Source: Deltaproteobacteria bacterium (lineage in GTDB: Bacteria > Desulfobacterota > Desulfobacteria > Desulfobacterales > B30-G6). From it: a stretch of 47,716 bases of DNA. Positions within the stretch are counted from its first letter, which is position 1, and each line of letters starts with the position of its first letter. The position numbers were made by a program, and so were the translations under genes. The stretch is from the NCBI GenBank assembly GCA_022340465.1, contig JAJDNW010000118.1, forward strand, positions 1 through 47,716. The letters run 5' to 3'. The notes under the pieces are model-generated. The model was not told the origin of the DNA, did no database searches, and saw only the letters and a list, made by a program, of their open reading frames with translations. Below, piece by piece: positions 1 through 8,550 of the stretch.

Positions 1-137
1 TCCAGTTTCTTCTTTAAAGTGGCCGTCACATCGATGTCCGTCAGGATGCCAAAACCTTCTTTTTTGAGAGCCTCGGTCGTCTTTTGCACAACATTTTCAA
101 AGTTTCCCTCAATTACTGCGTTAAAATAATAACTCAT
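1..137 (-). CDS. DUF302 family protein, N-terminal part (cut by window edge)
   Basis: The reading frame starts with an ATG at 137-135 and runs off the left edge, giving 45 residues beginning MSYYFNAVIEGNFENVV. The start is preceded by a strong ribosome binding site (GGAGGGC, 5-6 nt before ATG). The pattern of a beta strand followed by a helix ending in LKKEGFGILTDIDV is typical of the N-terminus of DUF302 proteins, small soluble proteins of unknown function often found beside metal-resistance and thiol genes. Family assignment is from the recognisable N-terminal motif only; the rest lies outside the window. Confidence 0.7.
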   Translation of the reverse strand, partial: MSYYFNAVIEGNFENVVQKTTEALKKEGFGILTDIDVTATLKKKL

Positions 138-224
138 ATGCCCTCCTTACCATAACGCTGACTCGATCAGTATTGTCGTTCTTTTAGATACGCATTCTAT
201 TGGCATTGCCGAGAGTTAACAAAA

Positions 225-899
225 TTAATTTTTTCTCGCAAAATAGTTTCGCATCATCCCCATATCTTCGTGCTCCAGATTGTGGCAATGGTATAAAAAC
301 AAACCTGAATAATCACTGAAATCGGTCAGTATTCTTATGCTTTCGCCCGGCATCAACAAGACTGTGTCCTTCAGAAATCCGGTCATGCGGGCCATCCTGT
401 TCCTCGACATGTAAACGAATTGATTGTCCACATCAAAAGTACGGTCCTGAATCAATAAGGGAACATCAAATTCGTTTTCCGGCAACCCTGCTGACAGCTC
501 TTCTTCGTCAGAGACGAGAAAAAGTCCGGCGAGTCCGCCATGGACCTGAGGCCCGGTTCGACCATGGGAGTGGGGGTGATACCAATAAGTCCCGGCCCGG
601 TTGGTTACCGTGAACTCGTAGAGAAAAGACTGTCCTTGGGAAACGGCATAACGCGGATGCCCGTCCATAATAGCCGGCACGTGAAGGCCGTACCAGTGAA
701 TGATGGATTTTTCAGGTATGTTGTTTTTAAATCGAATGCGAATGTTCTCTCCCTGGCGTACGTTGATGATCGGCCCGAGATAGCTTTCCGGAATGTCGAC
801 AACTTTGTTCGAATCGCCCTGGTTGACTGTGGCACGGTATCGCCAGACACGGGTTGGGCTGCCCGAAAGGACTCCCCCTTTCCGTGATTCAGTATCTAT
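225..899 (-). pseudogene. multicopper oxidase remnant (N-terminus and central domain lost)
   Basis: The open frame runs from an in-frame TGA at 902-900 to the stop at 225. The first ATG is deep inside, at 680, after the conserved copper-site segment. The translation shows the domain-1 signatures: GPIINVRQGENIRI, then IHWYGLHVPAIMDGHP, then GTYWYHPHSHG. It then jumps from RMTGFLKD, which matches the end of domain 1, directly to TVLLMPGESIRI and the C-terminal type-1 site LYHCHNLEHEDMGMM. All of domain 2 and the HPxHxH copper motif of domain 3 are missing, roughly 200-250 residues compared with CueO/SufI-like oxidases. There is no signal peptide or plausible start. I read this as an in-frame internal deletion plus a 5' truncation, so the protein could not build a trinuclear copper site. 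Confidence 0.8.
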
Positions 900-914
900 T
901 CAGGGTTCGACTTA

Positions 915-1433
915 TTACCAGCAGTGTTCGCCTCTGGAATATCCGTACCCCATCATGGGCCCGCCGCCCATAAATCCTCGGCCGACATCTGGATTCTGTT
1001 TTCTCATCTCTACCATAAAATGAATGCGTTTTTGATCCAGTTGAGACTGCAACTCGGATATTTCTTTTTGGATGCTTGACGCCTTGGCGGCATCCGGGTT
1101 CTCCTTATTCAGTTCGGCCTGCAGTTCTTCTTCTTTATCATAGAGCCTGCTTCGGATGTCCTGGGTTTCCTTGAAAAAGGCTTCGCGCTGCTGATCGAAC
1201 TTACGGTAATCTTCATCGGTCCACCGGTTATTTCTGTCATTGTCATAACCATAGCCATGATGCCAGCCCGGGCCATGGTGACCCCAGCCGCCGTAGTACC
1301 CACCCATCATTCCGCCGCCATAACCCATCATACCCCCGCCCCAGCCCATGCCACCATGGGCAAAGGCGTTGATGCCGATACCTGCTGCCGCGATCACTGC
1401 AATCGTGAGTATAATGTTTCTTAATGTACGCAT
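915..1433 (-). CDS. periplasmic ZraP/Spy-like metal-responsive protein
   Basis: The protein has 172 aa. A signal peptide (about residues 1-25, ending INAFAHG) is followed by a Gly/Met/His-rich stretch (about 26-65, many GGGMMG and GWGHHGPGWHHG units). Then comes a charged helical region (about 70-145, DEDYRKFDQQREAFFKETQDI) and a second GGGPMMGYGYS tail ending HCW. This layout matches periplasmic heavy-metal sensor/chaperones of the ZraP/CpxP/Spy type, which bind Zn or Cu and buffer envelope stress. The ribosome binding site AAAGGAGG precedes the ATG. It lies between two multicopper oxidase genes, which supports a copper or zinc role. The exact metal is not evident from sequence. Confidence 0.75.
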   Translation of the reverse strand: MRTLRNIILTIAVIAAAGIGINAFAHGGMGWGGGMMGYGGGMMGGYYGGWGHHGPGWHHGYGYDNDRNNRWTDEDYRKFDQQREAFFKETQDIRSRLYDKEEELQAELNKENPDAAKASSIQKEISELQSQLDQKRIHFMVEMRKQNPDVGRGFMGGGPMMGYGYSRGEHCW

Positions 1434-1963
1434 GTCAAATTCCTCCTTTAGTTGTTTGGGTTTATTGTTACACGTTCATCGTTTTGTAGTGATACATGAG
1501 CAAACGGCATGCCATATAGAGTATTTTTCATGCCCAAACCATACATCTCTTTGTAATTATTTCTAATTTAAATATTTAACACGTCTTTTCATAAATTAGG
1601 ACAAAACCAAAATACCTGATAGCGTATATTTTTTATCCGATTCAAAGATGTTAACTTAAACAAAGGTATAATTATTACCCGAATTGCTTGGTGGTAATGT
1701 ATTAAAAAGGTGAATTGGATTTCTTATTCAATCTCGCCCAGTGGCCATGAGTTGGCTTTATAATTTAACATGTTGAACGTAGCATAACGCACACCACTAT
1801 GTGGTAAGCAAATTGAATATAAAAATAGGGATTACGTATTCAAACAAAATTGTGGTTCAATTTGAAACAACCGGAGGAAACCCCAGTCGCGTTTATTTTT
1901 TCTTTGACCAGACCGGAGAGTATTCCGGCTCGAATTCTACAGGTGACTAAAGGGGGGGACATT
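1434..1963. other. 530-bp AT-rich gene-free gap
   Basis: This stretch separates the minus-strand ZraP-like gene from the plus-strand membrane-protein gene, so it must hold divergent promoters. I see no convincing ORF, RNA gene or clear -35/-10 pair. A run of seven G at about 1952-1958 serves as the ribosome binding site of the gene starting at 1964. Confidence 0.5.
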
Positions 1964-2321
1964 ATGGGAAAGTTTATCAATGAAAAAAACAGCCGGGGCT
2001 GACAAGATTAGACCACATGTCCCTGCCGGCCAAAGTATTGGCAAGCAGCATTCTTTTGGGGATCGGTATGATTTTCGTCTTCATGAGTGGTATCAGCCTG
2101 CTGCTGGATGCCGGCGCCACATTTCGTGCCTGCTTGATCGTGCTGCCTTTTGTCGGCATGTTAATCGATATTGCGGCCATATGGTTCAAAGGATTCGTGT
2201 CTTCCGTATTTTTCTGGCCGCACCTCTACCCGGCGGTGGTCTTTTCGGGCTGGTGTTCGGCTATGTGTCGTTGCGAGCCTTGTGGGAAATGTGGCTCAAG
2301 CCGCGGTCTCGAGAATCATGA
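1964..2321 (+). pseudogene. small membrane protein interrupted by two single-base losses
   Basis: A good start exists at 1964 (ATG preceded by AGGGGGGG), but MGKFINEKNSRG meets a TGA. If one G is restored to the GGGG run near 1996, the frame continues as LTRLDHMSLPAKVLASSI. This gives three predicted membrane helices (about LLGIGMIFVFMSGISLLL, ACLIVLPFVGMLIDIAAIW and WPHLYPAVVFSG). A second restored G in the GGG run near 2247 then gives LVFGYVSLRALWEMWLKPRSRES and a natural stop at 2319-2321. The repaired protein is about 120 aa with three helices and a basic tail. I do not recognise the family. Both lesions are single-base losses in G runs, so sequencing error and genuine decay are both possible. 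Confidence 0.6.
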
Positions 2322-2340
2322 CCGCATTTTCATGTACTAT

Positions 2341-4806
2341 CTAAAACCGTACCTGCAGGCCACCACCCCAGCCGTATTCCGAGTGCCACTGGCCCAGCAG
2401 GGAGACGTTTTTTGTCAGCAAATAGGACATGCCGGTCTTGCCCTCCCACTGATCATGGGTGTCATATTGTACTTCGCCGATTAGAGATAACCGTGGCGTC
2501 AAAGTGAATTCCTTGTCGAGTGCCACTCGTGCGCCCCCATCGGAATCCACCCAAAGCATGGATTCGACATTCAAAGGCAACAGGTAACGTACACCGAGCA
2601 CCCCCCGCGTTTCCTCAGTTTTATCTTCATATCCCATGAAATCAGCGCCCACAAACAGGCGGCTGAAACGGTTTACATAACGATCATAGGTTAGGAGACC
2701 TTCCCATTCGGTGCCGTCGACATGCTGCCATCCGGTCTCCCACTGCGCCTGAAATATGTTGCGCGTGTCCGACAGGGTCAGCGCGCCTTCGGTCATGTTG
2801 CTGAGAATATCGGCTTGCCCCCAGGCATACCAGGATTCCTTAAAAAGATTCGACTGGACAGCGGCCACAGCAGCGTCCGGTTGGTAACCGTCATAATGGA
2901 TGAACCGCGCCATGCCGCTCTTCATGTGATAGAGCAGGTGGCAGTGAAAAAACCAGTCACCGAATTCATCGGCTGCGAACTCGATCACTGTGGTCGACAT
3001 GGGGGCCACATCCACCGTGTGTTTGAGTGGCGCATGATTCCCCTGCCCGTTGATGACCCTGAAAAAATGACCGTGCAGATGCATGGGATGGTGCATCATG
3101 GTGCGGTTGATCATGATGAACCGGACCACTTCCCCGGCTTTGATACGAATAATATCGCTTTCGGAAAGGGCCTTGTTGTTTATGAACCAGACGTAGCGCT
3201 CCATGTCCCCGTCCAAAGTCAATCGAATCTCGCGAACCGGCCTACCGGGATCAAAAACCGTTGGCTGCAGGGCACGCAGCCTGCCATAGGGCGGCCAGGG
3301 GCGTTCCGGCCCCATGCCCTCTGCTGCCAGCGCCTTCCTGGATGACACATCCGAGGTCAATAAGCGAAAATATCTACCATATTTTTTGCCTTTGCGGTTC
3401 GGGATGGTCCCTTCCTGCATGGCGTGGCCACCAGATTCGCTTTTTTCCATGCCTTCCATGACAGATGTTTTAGTCATATCCGAATCGCTCTGCGGATGAC
3501 CGGAATGAACAGCCATTTTATCTGTGTGCATTCCGTCGGATTCCGATGCAGTATCGGTTGCATGACCTGCGCCGTGTTCAGCGCCCATGGACATGCCTTG
3601 CATGCCTGTTTCCACCGAGTCATGGTGCCCCGTCATCGTCATAGGTTCGTCGGTCATCGACATGCCCTTCATGCCCATCATACCGGGTTGGTCAAATTGA
3701 CCGGATTCCACCAGGCGGTCCGACATACCCATGGTGCCCGCGGGTGTGAGCGCCCATATACTGGTTTCACTGCCGTGGTGCATGCTTTGGTACAAATTGG
3801 GGTAGGGCATGTCGGGTGCGACAAACTTTTTACCGCTGCCCAGCCAGACGGAAGCGTACCCGGAGGCATCATGGGATGTGGCCCTCAGCTCATATGCCCC
3901 GTTATGCGGGATGGTTATCAGCACATCGTACGTTTCGGCCACACCAATTAAAAGGCGTTGTAACTCCAACGGTTCGACGTCCAATCCGTCGGCAGAAATA
4001 ATGGACATAGGCCCCCCGGCATATTCGATATGAAAATACGTAGTAGCCGAGCCGTTGATGATTCGCAGGCGAACTGTTTCTCCACCCGCAGCATTAATCT
4101 CAGTTTCGGGCTGACCATTGGCCAGAAAATAGTTGTAAGCCACATCGGCAATGTCCATGGGCGGCATACGCTGCAGTTCGCGTGTGAAATAGTCGCCCAA
4201 TAAACCGACACGGGCTGCGCCCAGAATGCTCTGACCGCTTCCCTTTTCAATGGCATACCACTCGCTACCACGCTTAAGGGTGTGTAAGACAGCATGTGGA
4301 TCCTCGGTGGTCCAGTCGGACAGCAGGACCACATGATCGCTGTCCGCGCGCTGTTTCGGATGTCGCGGTTCAATCACAATGGAGCCATATACGCCGCGCT
4401 GCTCTTGCAGACTCGAATGGGAGTGGTACCAATAGGTGCCGCTCTGGCGAATGGGAAACTCATACTTAAACGTGGTTCCCGGCTCAATGGGTGGAAAACT
4501 GATATAGGGCACGCCATCCATATTGGGAGGCACAAGTACGCCGTGCCAGTGTATGGATGTTGCCACCTGCATACGATTACGCACAACAATACGTGCCAGA
4601 TCTCCCTCCCTAAAGCGCAGAGTCGGACCAGGGATGCCTCCGTTGATGGTCATGCCATCAGCTGAGATTCCTTCAATTGTCACTTTCTCCCAAGCGATCG
4701 TCAGTTCGTAGGTCACTGTTTCCGCCCAGCCCTTATTTGGCAGCACACTGGCCAGAAAAAGCATCAGCAGCAGCCGGCTGTATGGTATGCGAATTTTTAT
4801 TCTCAT
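2341..4806 (-). CDS. copA: CopA-type multicopper oxidase fused to a CopB-like outer-membrane barrel domain
   Basis: This 821-aa periplasmic copper-resistance protein starts at an ATG preceded by AGGA; the TTG three codons upstream is too close to that site. A signal peptide (about residues 1-28) leads into a three-domain multicopper oxidase. Its copper motifs are HWHG (about 86-89), WYHSHSS (about 126), HPMHLHG (about 570) and HCHLLYHMKSGM (about 620). Between about 370 and 455 lies a Met/His-rich insert with repeated GMKGMSM and MGAEHGAGH units, typical of CopA copper loading. After about residue 655 the oxidase is followed by about 165 residues that look like CopB: ESWYAWGQADIL, then alternating beta strands, ending in VRF with a C-terminal Phe as in outer-membrane barrels. 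In most bacteria CopA and CopB are separate genes. The likely role is oxidation and sequestration of Cu(I). Confidence 0.85.
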   Translation of the reverse strand: MRIKIRIPYSRLLLMLFLASVLPNKGWAETVTYELTIAWEKVTIEGISADGMTINGGIPGPTLRFREGDLARIVVRNRMQVATSIHWHGVLVPPNMDGVPYISFPPIEPGTTFKYEFPIRQSGTYWYHSHSSLQEQRGVYGSIVIEPRHPKQRADSDHVVLLSDWTTEDPHAVLHTLKRGSEWYAIEKGSGQSILGAARVGLLGDYFTRELQRMPPMDIADVAYNYFLANGQPETEINAAGGETVRLRIINGSATTYFHIEYAGGPMSIISADGLDVEPLELQRLLIGVAETYDVLITIPHNGAYELRATSHDASGYASVWLGSGKKFVAPDMPYPNLYQSMHHGSETSIWALTPAGTMGMSDRLVESGQFDQPGMMGMKGMSMTDEPMTMTGHHDSVETGMQGMSMGAEHGAGHATDTASESDGMHTDKMAVHSGHPQSDSDMTKTSVMEGMEKSESGGHAMQEGTIPNRKGKKYGRYFRLLTSDVSSRKALAAEGMGPERPWPPYGRLRALQPTVFDPGRPVREIRLTLDGDMERYVWFINNKALSESDIIRIKAGEVVRFIMINRTMMHHPMHLHGHFFRVINGQGNHAPLKHTVDVAPMSTTVIEFAADEFGDWFFHCHLLYHMKSGMARFIHYDGYQPDAAVAAVQSNLFKESWYAWGQADILSNMTEGALTLSDTRNIFQAQWETGWQHVDGTEWEGLLTYDRYVNRFSRLFVGADFMGYEDKTEETRGVLGVRYLLPLNVESMLWVDSDGGARVALDKEFTLTPRLSLIGEVQYDTHDQWEGKTGMSYLLTKNVSLLGQWHSEYGWGGGLQVRF

Positions 4807-5027
4807 TGTTTCCAATTCCTGTCGCTATCCTGAGATTATCTGCCGGCCATCTGTACACTGCCTGTCTGCTTGTCAAGCAGCAATCTCTGAATGGCAGACC
4901 CGTCATGTCTAACGATTTTAGCCACATAATATCTGCCTTTGTTCTCGACGGTGTTGATATGGAAAAAAACTCCCTGATCTATGACATGGAATTTGGTTTT
5001 CCTACTTTCTTTGAATCCAACACGTTG

Positions 5028-5516
5028 TTAATAACTGCAGCAAGATGCCTTATTCACACCCGTCATACGAATATCGGGTGTAACGATTTCGGTGATGGTC
5101 GGCGTGATTTTATTTCGCATTCCCGGACTGCGGTCGATAAAGATCACAATGACGAAGCCGAAGACCAGTCCGCAAACAGCACCGAGGATCGAAGCCGTCA
5201 CCTCAGCCATGTTCGACCATTCAGCAAGCCAGTGTCCGGCAAAAGCGCCGCAAAGCATGGCAACTATAGGAAGCAGGTATAAAATGGCGGCACCGGCTGA
5301 CAGGATACCGAAGGACAACTGAAGTTTAACCACATCGCCGACCTTGGCACCTACCCTATTGACCGCGCGGCTTTGTATTTTTTTGGCACCTGCCAGACAA
5401 CTGTGGCATTCAGTGCCGCTTGACTCACATCCGCCGCAGGCGTTTTTGCGATCCAGTAAAACCTGTGCATACTCATTCGGTTCTGTTTTTATGACTATTC
5501 CTATATTTTCCGGCAT
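5028..5516 (-). CDS. RseC/MucC-like (SoxR-reducing system type) membrane protein
   Basis: The protein has 162 aa. The N-terminal cytoplasmic part has a cysteine cluster (CGGCESSGTECHSC, about residues 27-40) that probably binds an Fe-S cluster. It is followed by the conserved ARxxVGDVVKLQLS-like segment and two membrane helices (about 67-95 and 105-127, ILSAGAAILYLLPIVAMLCGAF and ILGAVCGLVFGFVIVIFI). This is the RseC/MucC layout, linked in other bacteria to Rnf complexes, SoxR reduction or sigma-E control. The C-terminus ends ASCCSY, an extra Cys pair that could bind metal. It sits between copper-handling genes, so a stress role is plausible but unproven. Confidence 0.75.
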   Translation of the reverse strand: MPENIGIVIKTEPNEYAQVLLDRKNACGGCESSGTECHSCLAGAKKIQSRAVNRVGAKVGDVVKLQLSFGILSAGAAILYLLPIVAMLCGAFAGHWLAEWSNMAEVTASILGAVCGLVFGFVIVIFIDRSPGMRNKITPTITEIVTPDIRMTGVNKASCCSY

Positions 5517-5638
5517 GTTTCACCACCCCCTGTCCATTGTCCTGGTGTTGATATTTTGCAGCATCCTGACGGGGTTTAAATTTTTCAGAAATTAGATAAT
5601 GAAGGCGGTCTTGGGCTGCAGTTCGCTCAGGTGCTTTT

Positions 5639-5845
5639 CTAAGTAGACGTCGGATAACCAATTTCTGAGAGCTTGCTCTTTATTTGCGATTCGGTGGCCG
5701 GCGCATCCCATTCAACCGTAGCCGTCTTGCTTTGAGAATCCGCATCGACTTTTACCACCCCATCGAGTTCCTGAAGTTCATTCTGAATGGTGGCCACACA
5801 ATGACCACATGATATGTTCGAAATGCTAAATGTTTGTTTTGCCAT
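5639..5845 (-). CDS. copZ: heavy-metal-associated (HMA) domain copper chaperone, CopZ-like
   Basis: A 68-aa single HMA domain. The metal site is ISCGHCV (CxxC; Cys at about 13 and 16), followed by a helix ATIQNELQEL and the strand GVVKVDADSQSKTATVEWD, the ferredoxin-like fold of CopZ/Atx1 proteins. It is cytoplasmic with no signal peptide and would carry Cu(I) to a P-type ATPase or regulator. The ATG has a clear site (GGAGAACATC before it). No P-type ATPase is encoded in the window, so its partner must be elsewhere. Confidence 0.85.
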   Translation of the reverse strand: MAKQTFSISNISCGHCVATIQNELQELDGVVKVDADSQSKTATVEWDAPATESQIKSKLSEIGYPTST

Positions 5846-6165
5846 GATGTTCTCCTTTCATTTAATTTTGAATTGACATATCACTTTTAAAAATCAGCAA
5901 TTACTGTGCCAGTAGTCCATCAACACATTTTACCTATTGTAATTATTTGCTTTATAAAAAATATGCATCATGCAATGCTTCTGGTATAAAGGCAACCGGA
6001 CGGGGATATGTATAAATTTTATACGATAAATGGCATCTTATTCCTATGCGTATCATTTTTACCCTCCAGGGGAACAGCACTAAAGCTAAGTTGACTTTCC
6101 TCAGTCTTTTATACGAAATGCGTAAAGGTCTATGCAGTTTTTTGAAAGAAAGTTAAAAAGATAGG
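5846..6165. other. 320-bp gene-free gap
   Basis: This AT-rich gap lies between two minus-strand genes and should hold the promoter of the HMA gene and the 3' end of the next transcript. No convincing ORF, RNA gene or operator was seen. Confidence 0.4.
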
Positions 6166-6861
6166 TTAAAATCGAATTACAGGAATGCCGAAGAGAGGAT
6201 AATTTCTGTCTACGTTTCCGATGCCGAGCCCCAGCGTGTCGTTGCTGCAGAACATCTGCATCGCATCAAAGAAATCATTGAACCCGTATGGCGCGACATC
6301 GTAATCTGCAAAGGCCATGAACGGTATTTTACGTTTGTTCATCATCTTTGCGAAATGAGGATGGGTGATGGTTAAAAACTGTACGCACTCTGGGCCGCAG
6401 CCGGTGTCTCCTCTTATTTTTTTCATCAGCTTCGAAACCGTTGATGATTGGTGTGCTGCGCCCGTGTTGAGCTTTGAAAAATAGAAACCTTTGGGGCGTG
6501 GCGGAGCGCCGGGCCGCAAACGGAAATGATCGCTTTTGTTAAAGTCTATGTACCGGCACTGCCAGGTTTCAAGAAAAATGCGCTTTTTGGCAAAATCCCA
6601 AGCCAATTTTCCGGAAAGCACGGCATCGGCATTACCAGCGTCGTCGTCTCCGAAGCCGTAGGAAAGCAACACACCTTCAAATCCCTCGGATAGATCAACT
6701 TCAGTCAGTTCAGGAGGCTCGGGAATTCGTTGCCATTCCATGTATGGAATTCCCCATTTCATTTTTCGATCAGCCCTTCGCCAGGCTTTGAGCTGTCGAT
6801 CGACCGATAAAAATTGATCCTTTGAATTCACAGGGGTTATCTTATTCTGCCGGCCTGCCAT
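6166..6861 (-). CDS. hypothetical soluble protein
   Basis: A protein of about 231 aa with no signal peptide or membrane helix. The ATG start at 6861 is chosen because AGAGGA lies 7 nt upstream; an upstream in-frame TTG lacks this. It has a basic N-terminal half (DRQLKAWRRADRKMKWG), several aromatic-rich segments (FLETWQCRYIDF, RPKGFYFSKLN) and a C-terminal block with GDTGCGPECVQFLTITHPHFAKMM. I do not recognise a family or catalytic motif. It sits in a row of metal-related minus-strand genes, but that is not enough to infer a function. Confidence 0.65.
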   Translation of the reverse strand: MAGRQNKITPVNSKDQFLSVDRQLKAWRRADRKMKWGIPYMEWQRIPEPPELTEVDLSEGFEGVLLSYGFGDDDAGNADAVLSGKLAWDFAKKRIFLETWQCRYIDFNKSDHFRLRPGAPPRPKGFYFSKLNTGAAHQSSTVSKLMKKIRGDTGCGPECVQFLTITHPHFAKMMNKRKIPFMAFADYDVAPYGFNDFFDAMQMFCSNDTLGLGIGNVDRNYPLFGIPVIRF

Positions 6862-6910
6862 CGTCAATTCCTCTTACCGGCTTGATGCCGAGTAAGTTTA
6901 TCCGTATGTA

Positions 6911-7168
6911 TTAATGGCAGCAAGAAGGCGGTTTGCCGCCGGTTGCTTTGTTAAGTCGGTTCAGGTATCGCCCCCAAACCCCCTTTTTCTTGGCAGGTTT
7001 AACACCCAAATACTTACCTGGGGCAGCCATAAAAGCCTGCCGGCATCCTTCGGCGCAAAAGTAGTAGGTGTCACCCTCAAAATCAAAAGGCGGCACCGTG
7101 CTCTTCTTGTCCACTTTCATGTGGCACACCGGATCGATATATCGATCGTTTTGAGATAGAGTTGTCAT
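6911..7168 (-). CDS. YHS-domain protein
   Basis: An 85-aa protein with a YHS domain at about residues 10-55: DPVCHMKVDKKST, then FEGDTYYFCAEGCRQAFMAAPGKYL. YHS domains are small Cys-containing metal-binding modules found in Cu/Ag-exporting ATPases and TRASH-like sensors. A basic linker follows, then a C-terminal PPSCCH, which adds a further Cys-Cys-His. A GGAGGTGTAAG site precedes the ATG. It is probably a metal-binding accessory protein acting with the neighbouring copper genes. Confidence 0.8.
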   Translation of the reverse strand: MTTLSQNDRYIDPVCHMKVDKKSTVPPFDFEGDTYYFCAEGCRQAFMAAPGKYLGVKPAKKKGVWGRYLNRLNKATGGKPPSCCH

Positions 7169-7200
7169 CTTACACCTCCAAGTTGCTTGGATAAAATCTC

Positions 7201-7554
7201 TCAGCTTGACAGAATACGTCGTTTTTCTTCGTACTCGGTCCTGTCAATTTCACCTCGTGCATAGCGCTGCTTGAGTATTTCCAGTGGATCAGGTCTGTCT
7301 TCACCACCTTGTCTTGCAGAGCGGATACCATTGACACCGCCCGATATGATCAGCGCAAACGCGCCGATAATAAGAACCCAAAAGATAATCATAATAATTC
7401 CCATGCCGCCTCCTATAAAACCATGGTGCCCCATCAACCAACGCTCGTTTTCAGGCCAGAATCCGATATTATGCCTGTAAAGAAACCACACGCCCAGGGC
7501 AACTAGGACAGCTGAGACGCCGATGCTGATAAGGGTTGAAGTTTTATGGTTCAT
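7201..7554 (-). CDS. SHOCT-domain membrane protein
   Basis: The start at 7554 (MNHKTSTLISIGVSAV) is chosen over an ATG six codons upstream because AAGGGA lies about 9 nt before it. The 117-aa protein has two membrane helices (about 7-25 and 47-75, the second GGGMGIIMIIFWVLIIGAFALII). It ends with a SHOCT motif (DPLEILKQRYARGEIDRTEYEEKRRIL). SHOCT (short C-terminal) domains are about 30-residue helical oligomerisation modules. Such small proteins are common beside copper-resistance genes. The function is unknown. Confidence 0.75.
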   Translation of the reverse strand: MNHKTSTLISIGVSAVLVALGVWFLYRHNIGFWPENERWLMGHHGFIGGGMGIIMIIFWVLIIGAFALIISGGVNGIRSARQGGEDRPDPLEILKQRYARGEIDRTEYEEKRRILSS

Positions 7555-7575
7555 TTCATTATATCCCTTCATCTT

Positions 7576-8017
7576 TTACCGTCTGCCGTATAGTTTTTCA
7601 TCGAGCCGTTGCTCCAATCTATTGAGTTCATCAATCTTTTCATTCATCATGTCTGCACCAGCATTTTGAGATTGATAGAGCCTGGAAAGCTCTCTGCGCT
7701 TTTCAATTATTTTTGTTTCAGGATATCGATTTCTTCTCTATCGGACTGTCGATACTGTCCATAGGGTTCCGGGTTGTTTCCATATTGGCCGTAAGGGCCC
7801 GGCATATTGCCATATCTGTCGTAGTTGTTATTTGGGCGATTGAACCAGCCGCCACCACCCATCATACCGCCACGGCCGCCGCCCATACCACCGCCGCTAC
7901 CTCCCATCATGCTGTATAACATCGTCGTGTCGCCGGGCTCTGTTCTTGAGCAGACGCACCAAGTGCCAACAATGAAACCACAAACAACCTTGACATGATA
8001 ATTCCTAATCTCTTCAT
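7576..8017 (-). pseudogene. secreted Gly/Met-rich helical protein split by two single-base losses
   Basis: An ATG at 8017 with GGGAGG upstream starts a signal peptide (MKRLGIIMSRLFVVSLLALGASAQEQ) that soon hits a stop. Restoring one C in the CCC run near 7942 gives SPGDTTMLYSMMGG and then a GGMGGGRGGMMGGGG domain with NNNYDRYGN and PYGQY units. That frame stops at DILKQK. Restoring one A in the AAAAA run near 7710 gives IIEKRRELSRLYQSQNAG, continuing to DEKLYGRR and a stop at 7576-7578. The repaired product is a signal peptide, a Gly/Met-rich region and a charged helix, like the ZraP-type protein at 915-1433. Whether the lesions are real or sequencing artefacts cannot be told from the sequence. 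Confidence 0.7.
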
Positions 8018-8550
8018 CTATTGCCTCCCGAAATGAGTAATGTTTCTATTTGTCTGTCCTTGAGAAGTATTATCCCCCCTGAATTGGCTTCATTGTTTTC
8101 AAATCATGATGAAGCGACTTATCTTTGCTAAAGAGTTGAGCAAATGCCGTGCCATCGCTTTTCATCATTTCAATCAAGTGTATTTTATCTCTCTGATATT
8201 GCAGGTAATATTTATAGCAAATTTTTTCCTTGTCAAATGCGAATGCATTTTGCTGATAAGCTTAAAAAGCAATGATTGGGTAATATTTATACGGCTTCTT
8301 TTTTTGACCGATCGGTCACCATGTTTCGTAAATGACCGTTGGCAAAAGCGGCGAGGTGTATTCCACGCAGGTTTAGAATGGAATCGGTATAACTCATTGT
8401 TTTTATTTTGACAGGACCTAACCTATTTCATGGATGAACGTATTTGACCTAACCAAAGCAAGAGGTGCTTCAAAGTGGCATATTGTTTGCTTCTAAAAAA
8501 GGCATAGCCACAACAAATGAAATTCAATATTTTATTTGATAGGAATTGAT
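8018..8550. other. divergent intergenic region with a TetR-type operator
   Basis: A 533-bp gap between divergently oriented, broken genes. It holds the 14-bp perfect palindrome at 8305-8318. No ORF in it looks coding: the plus-strand frame 8106-8411 has no ribosome binding site or recognisable motif. Confidence 0.5.
8305..8318. promoter_or_regulatory. perfect palindrome TGACCGATCGGTCA, TetR-family-like operator
   Basis: A 14-bp perfect inverted repeat in the divergent gap. Palindromes of the form TGACCGnnCGGTCA are common operators of TetR/AcrR-family repressors. No TetR gene lies in this window, so the binding protein, if any, is encoded elsewhere. This is a sequence-shape inference only. 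Confidence 0.45.

Noticed and set aside
2722-3951. Overlapping plus-strand ORFs opposite copA
   Set aside because: They have low-complexity His-rich translations mirrored from the Met/His-rich copA region, with no ribosome binding sites or motifs.
8106-8411. 101-codon plus-strand ORF in the divergent gap
   Set aside because: No ribosome binding site, no recognisable motif, and it runs through the TetR-like palindrome.
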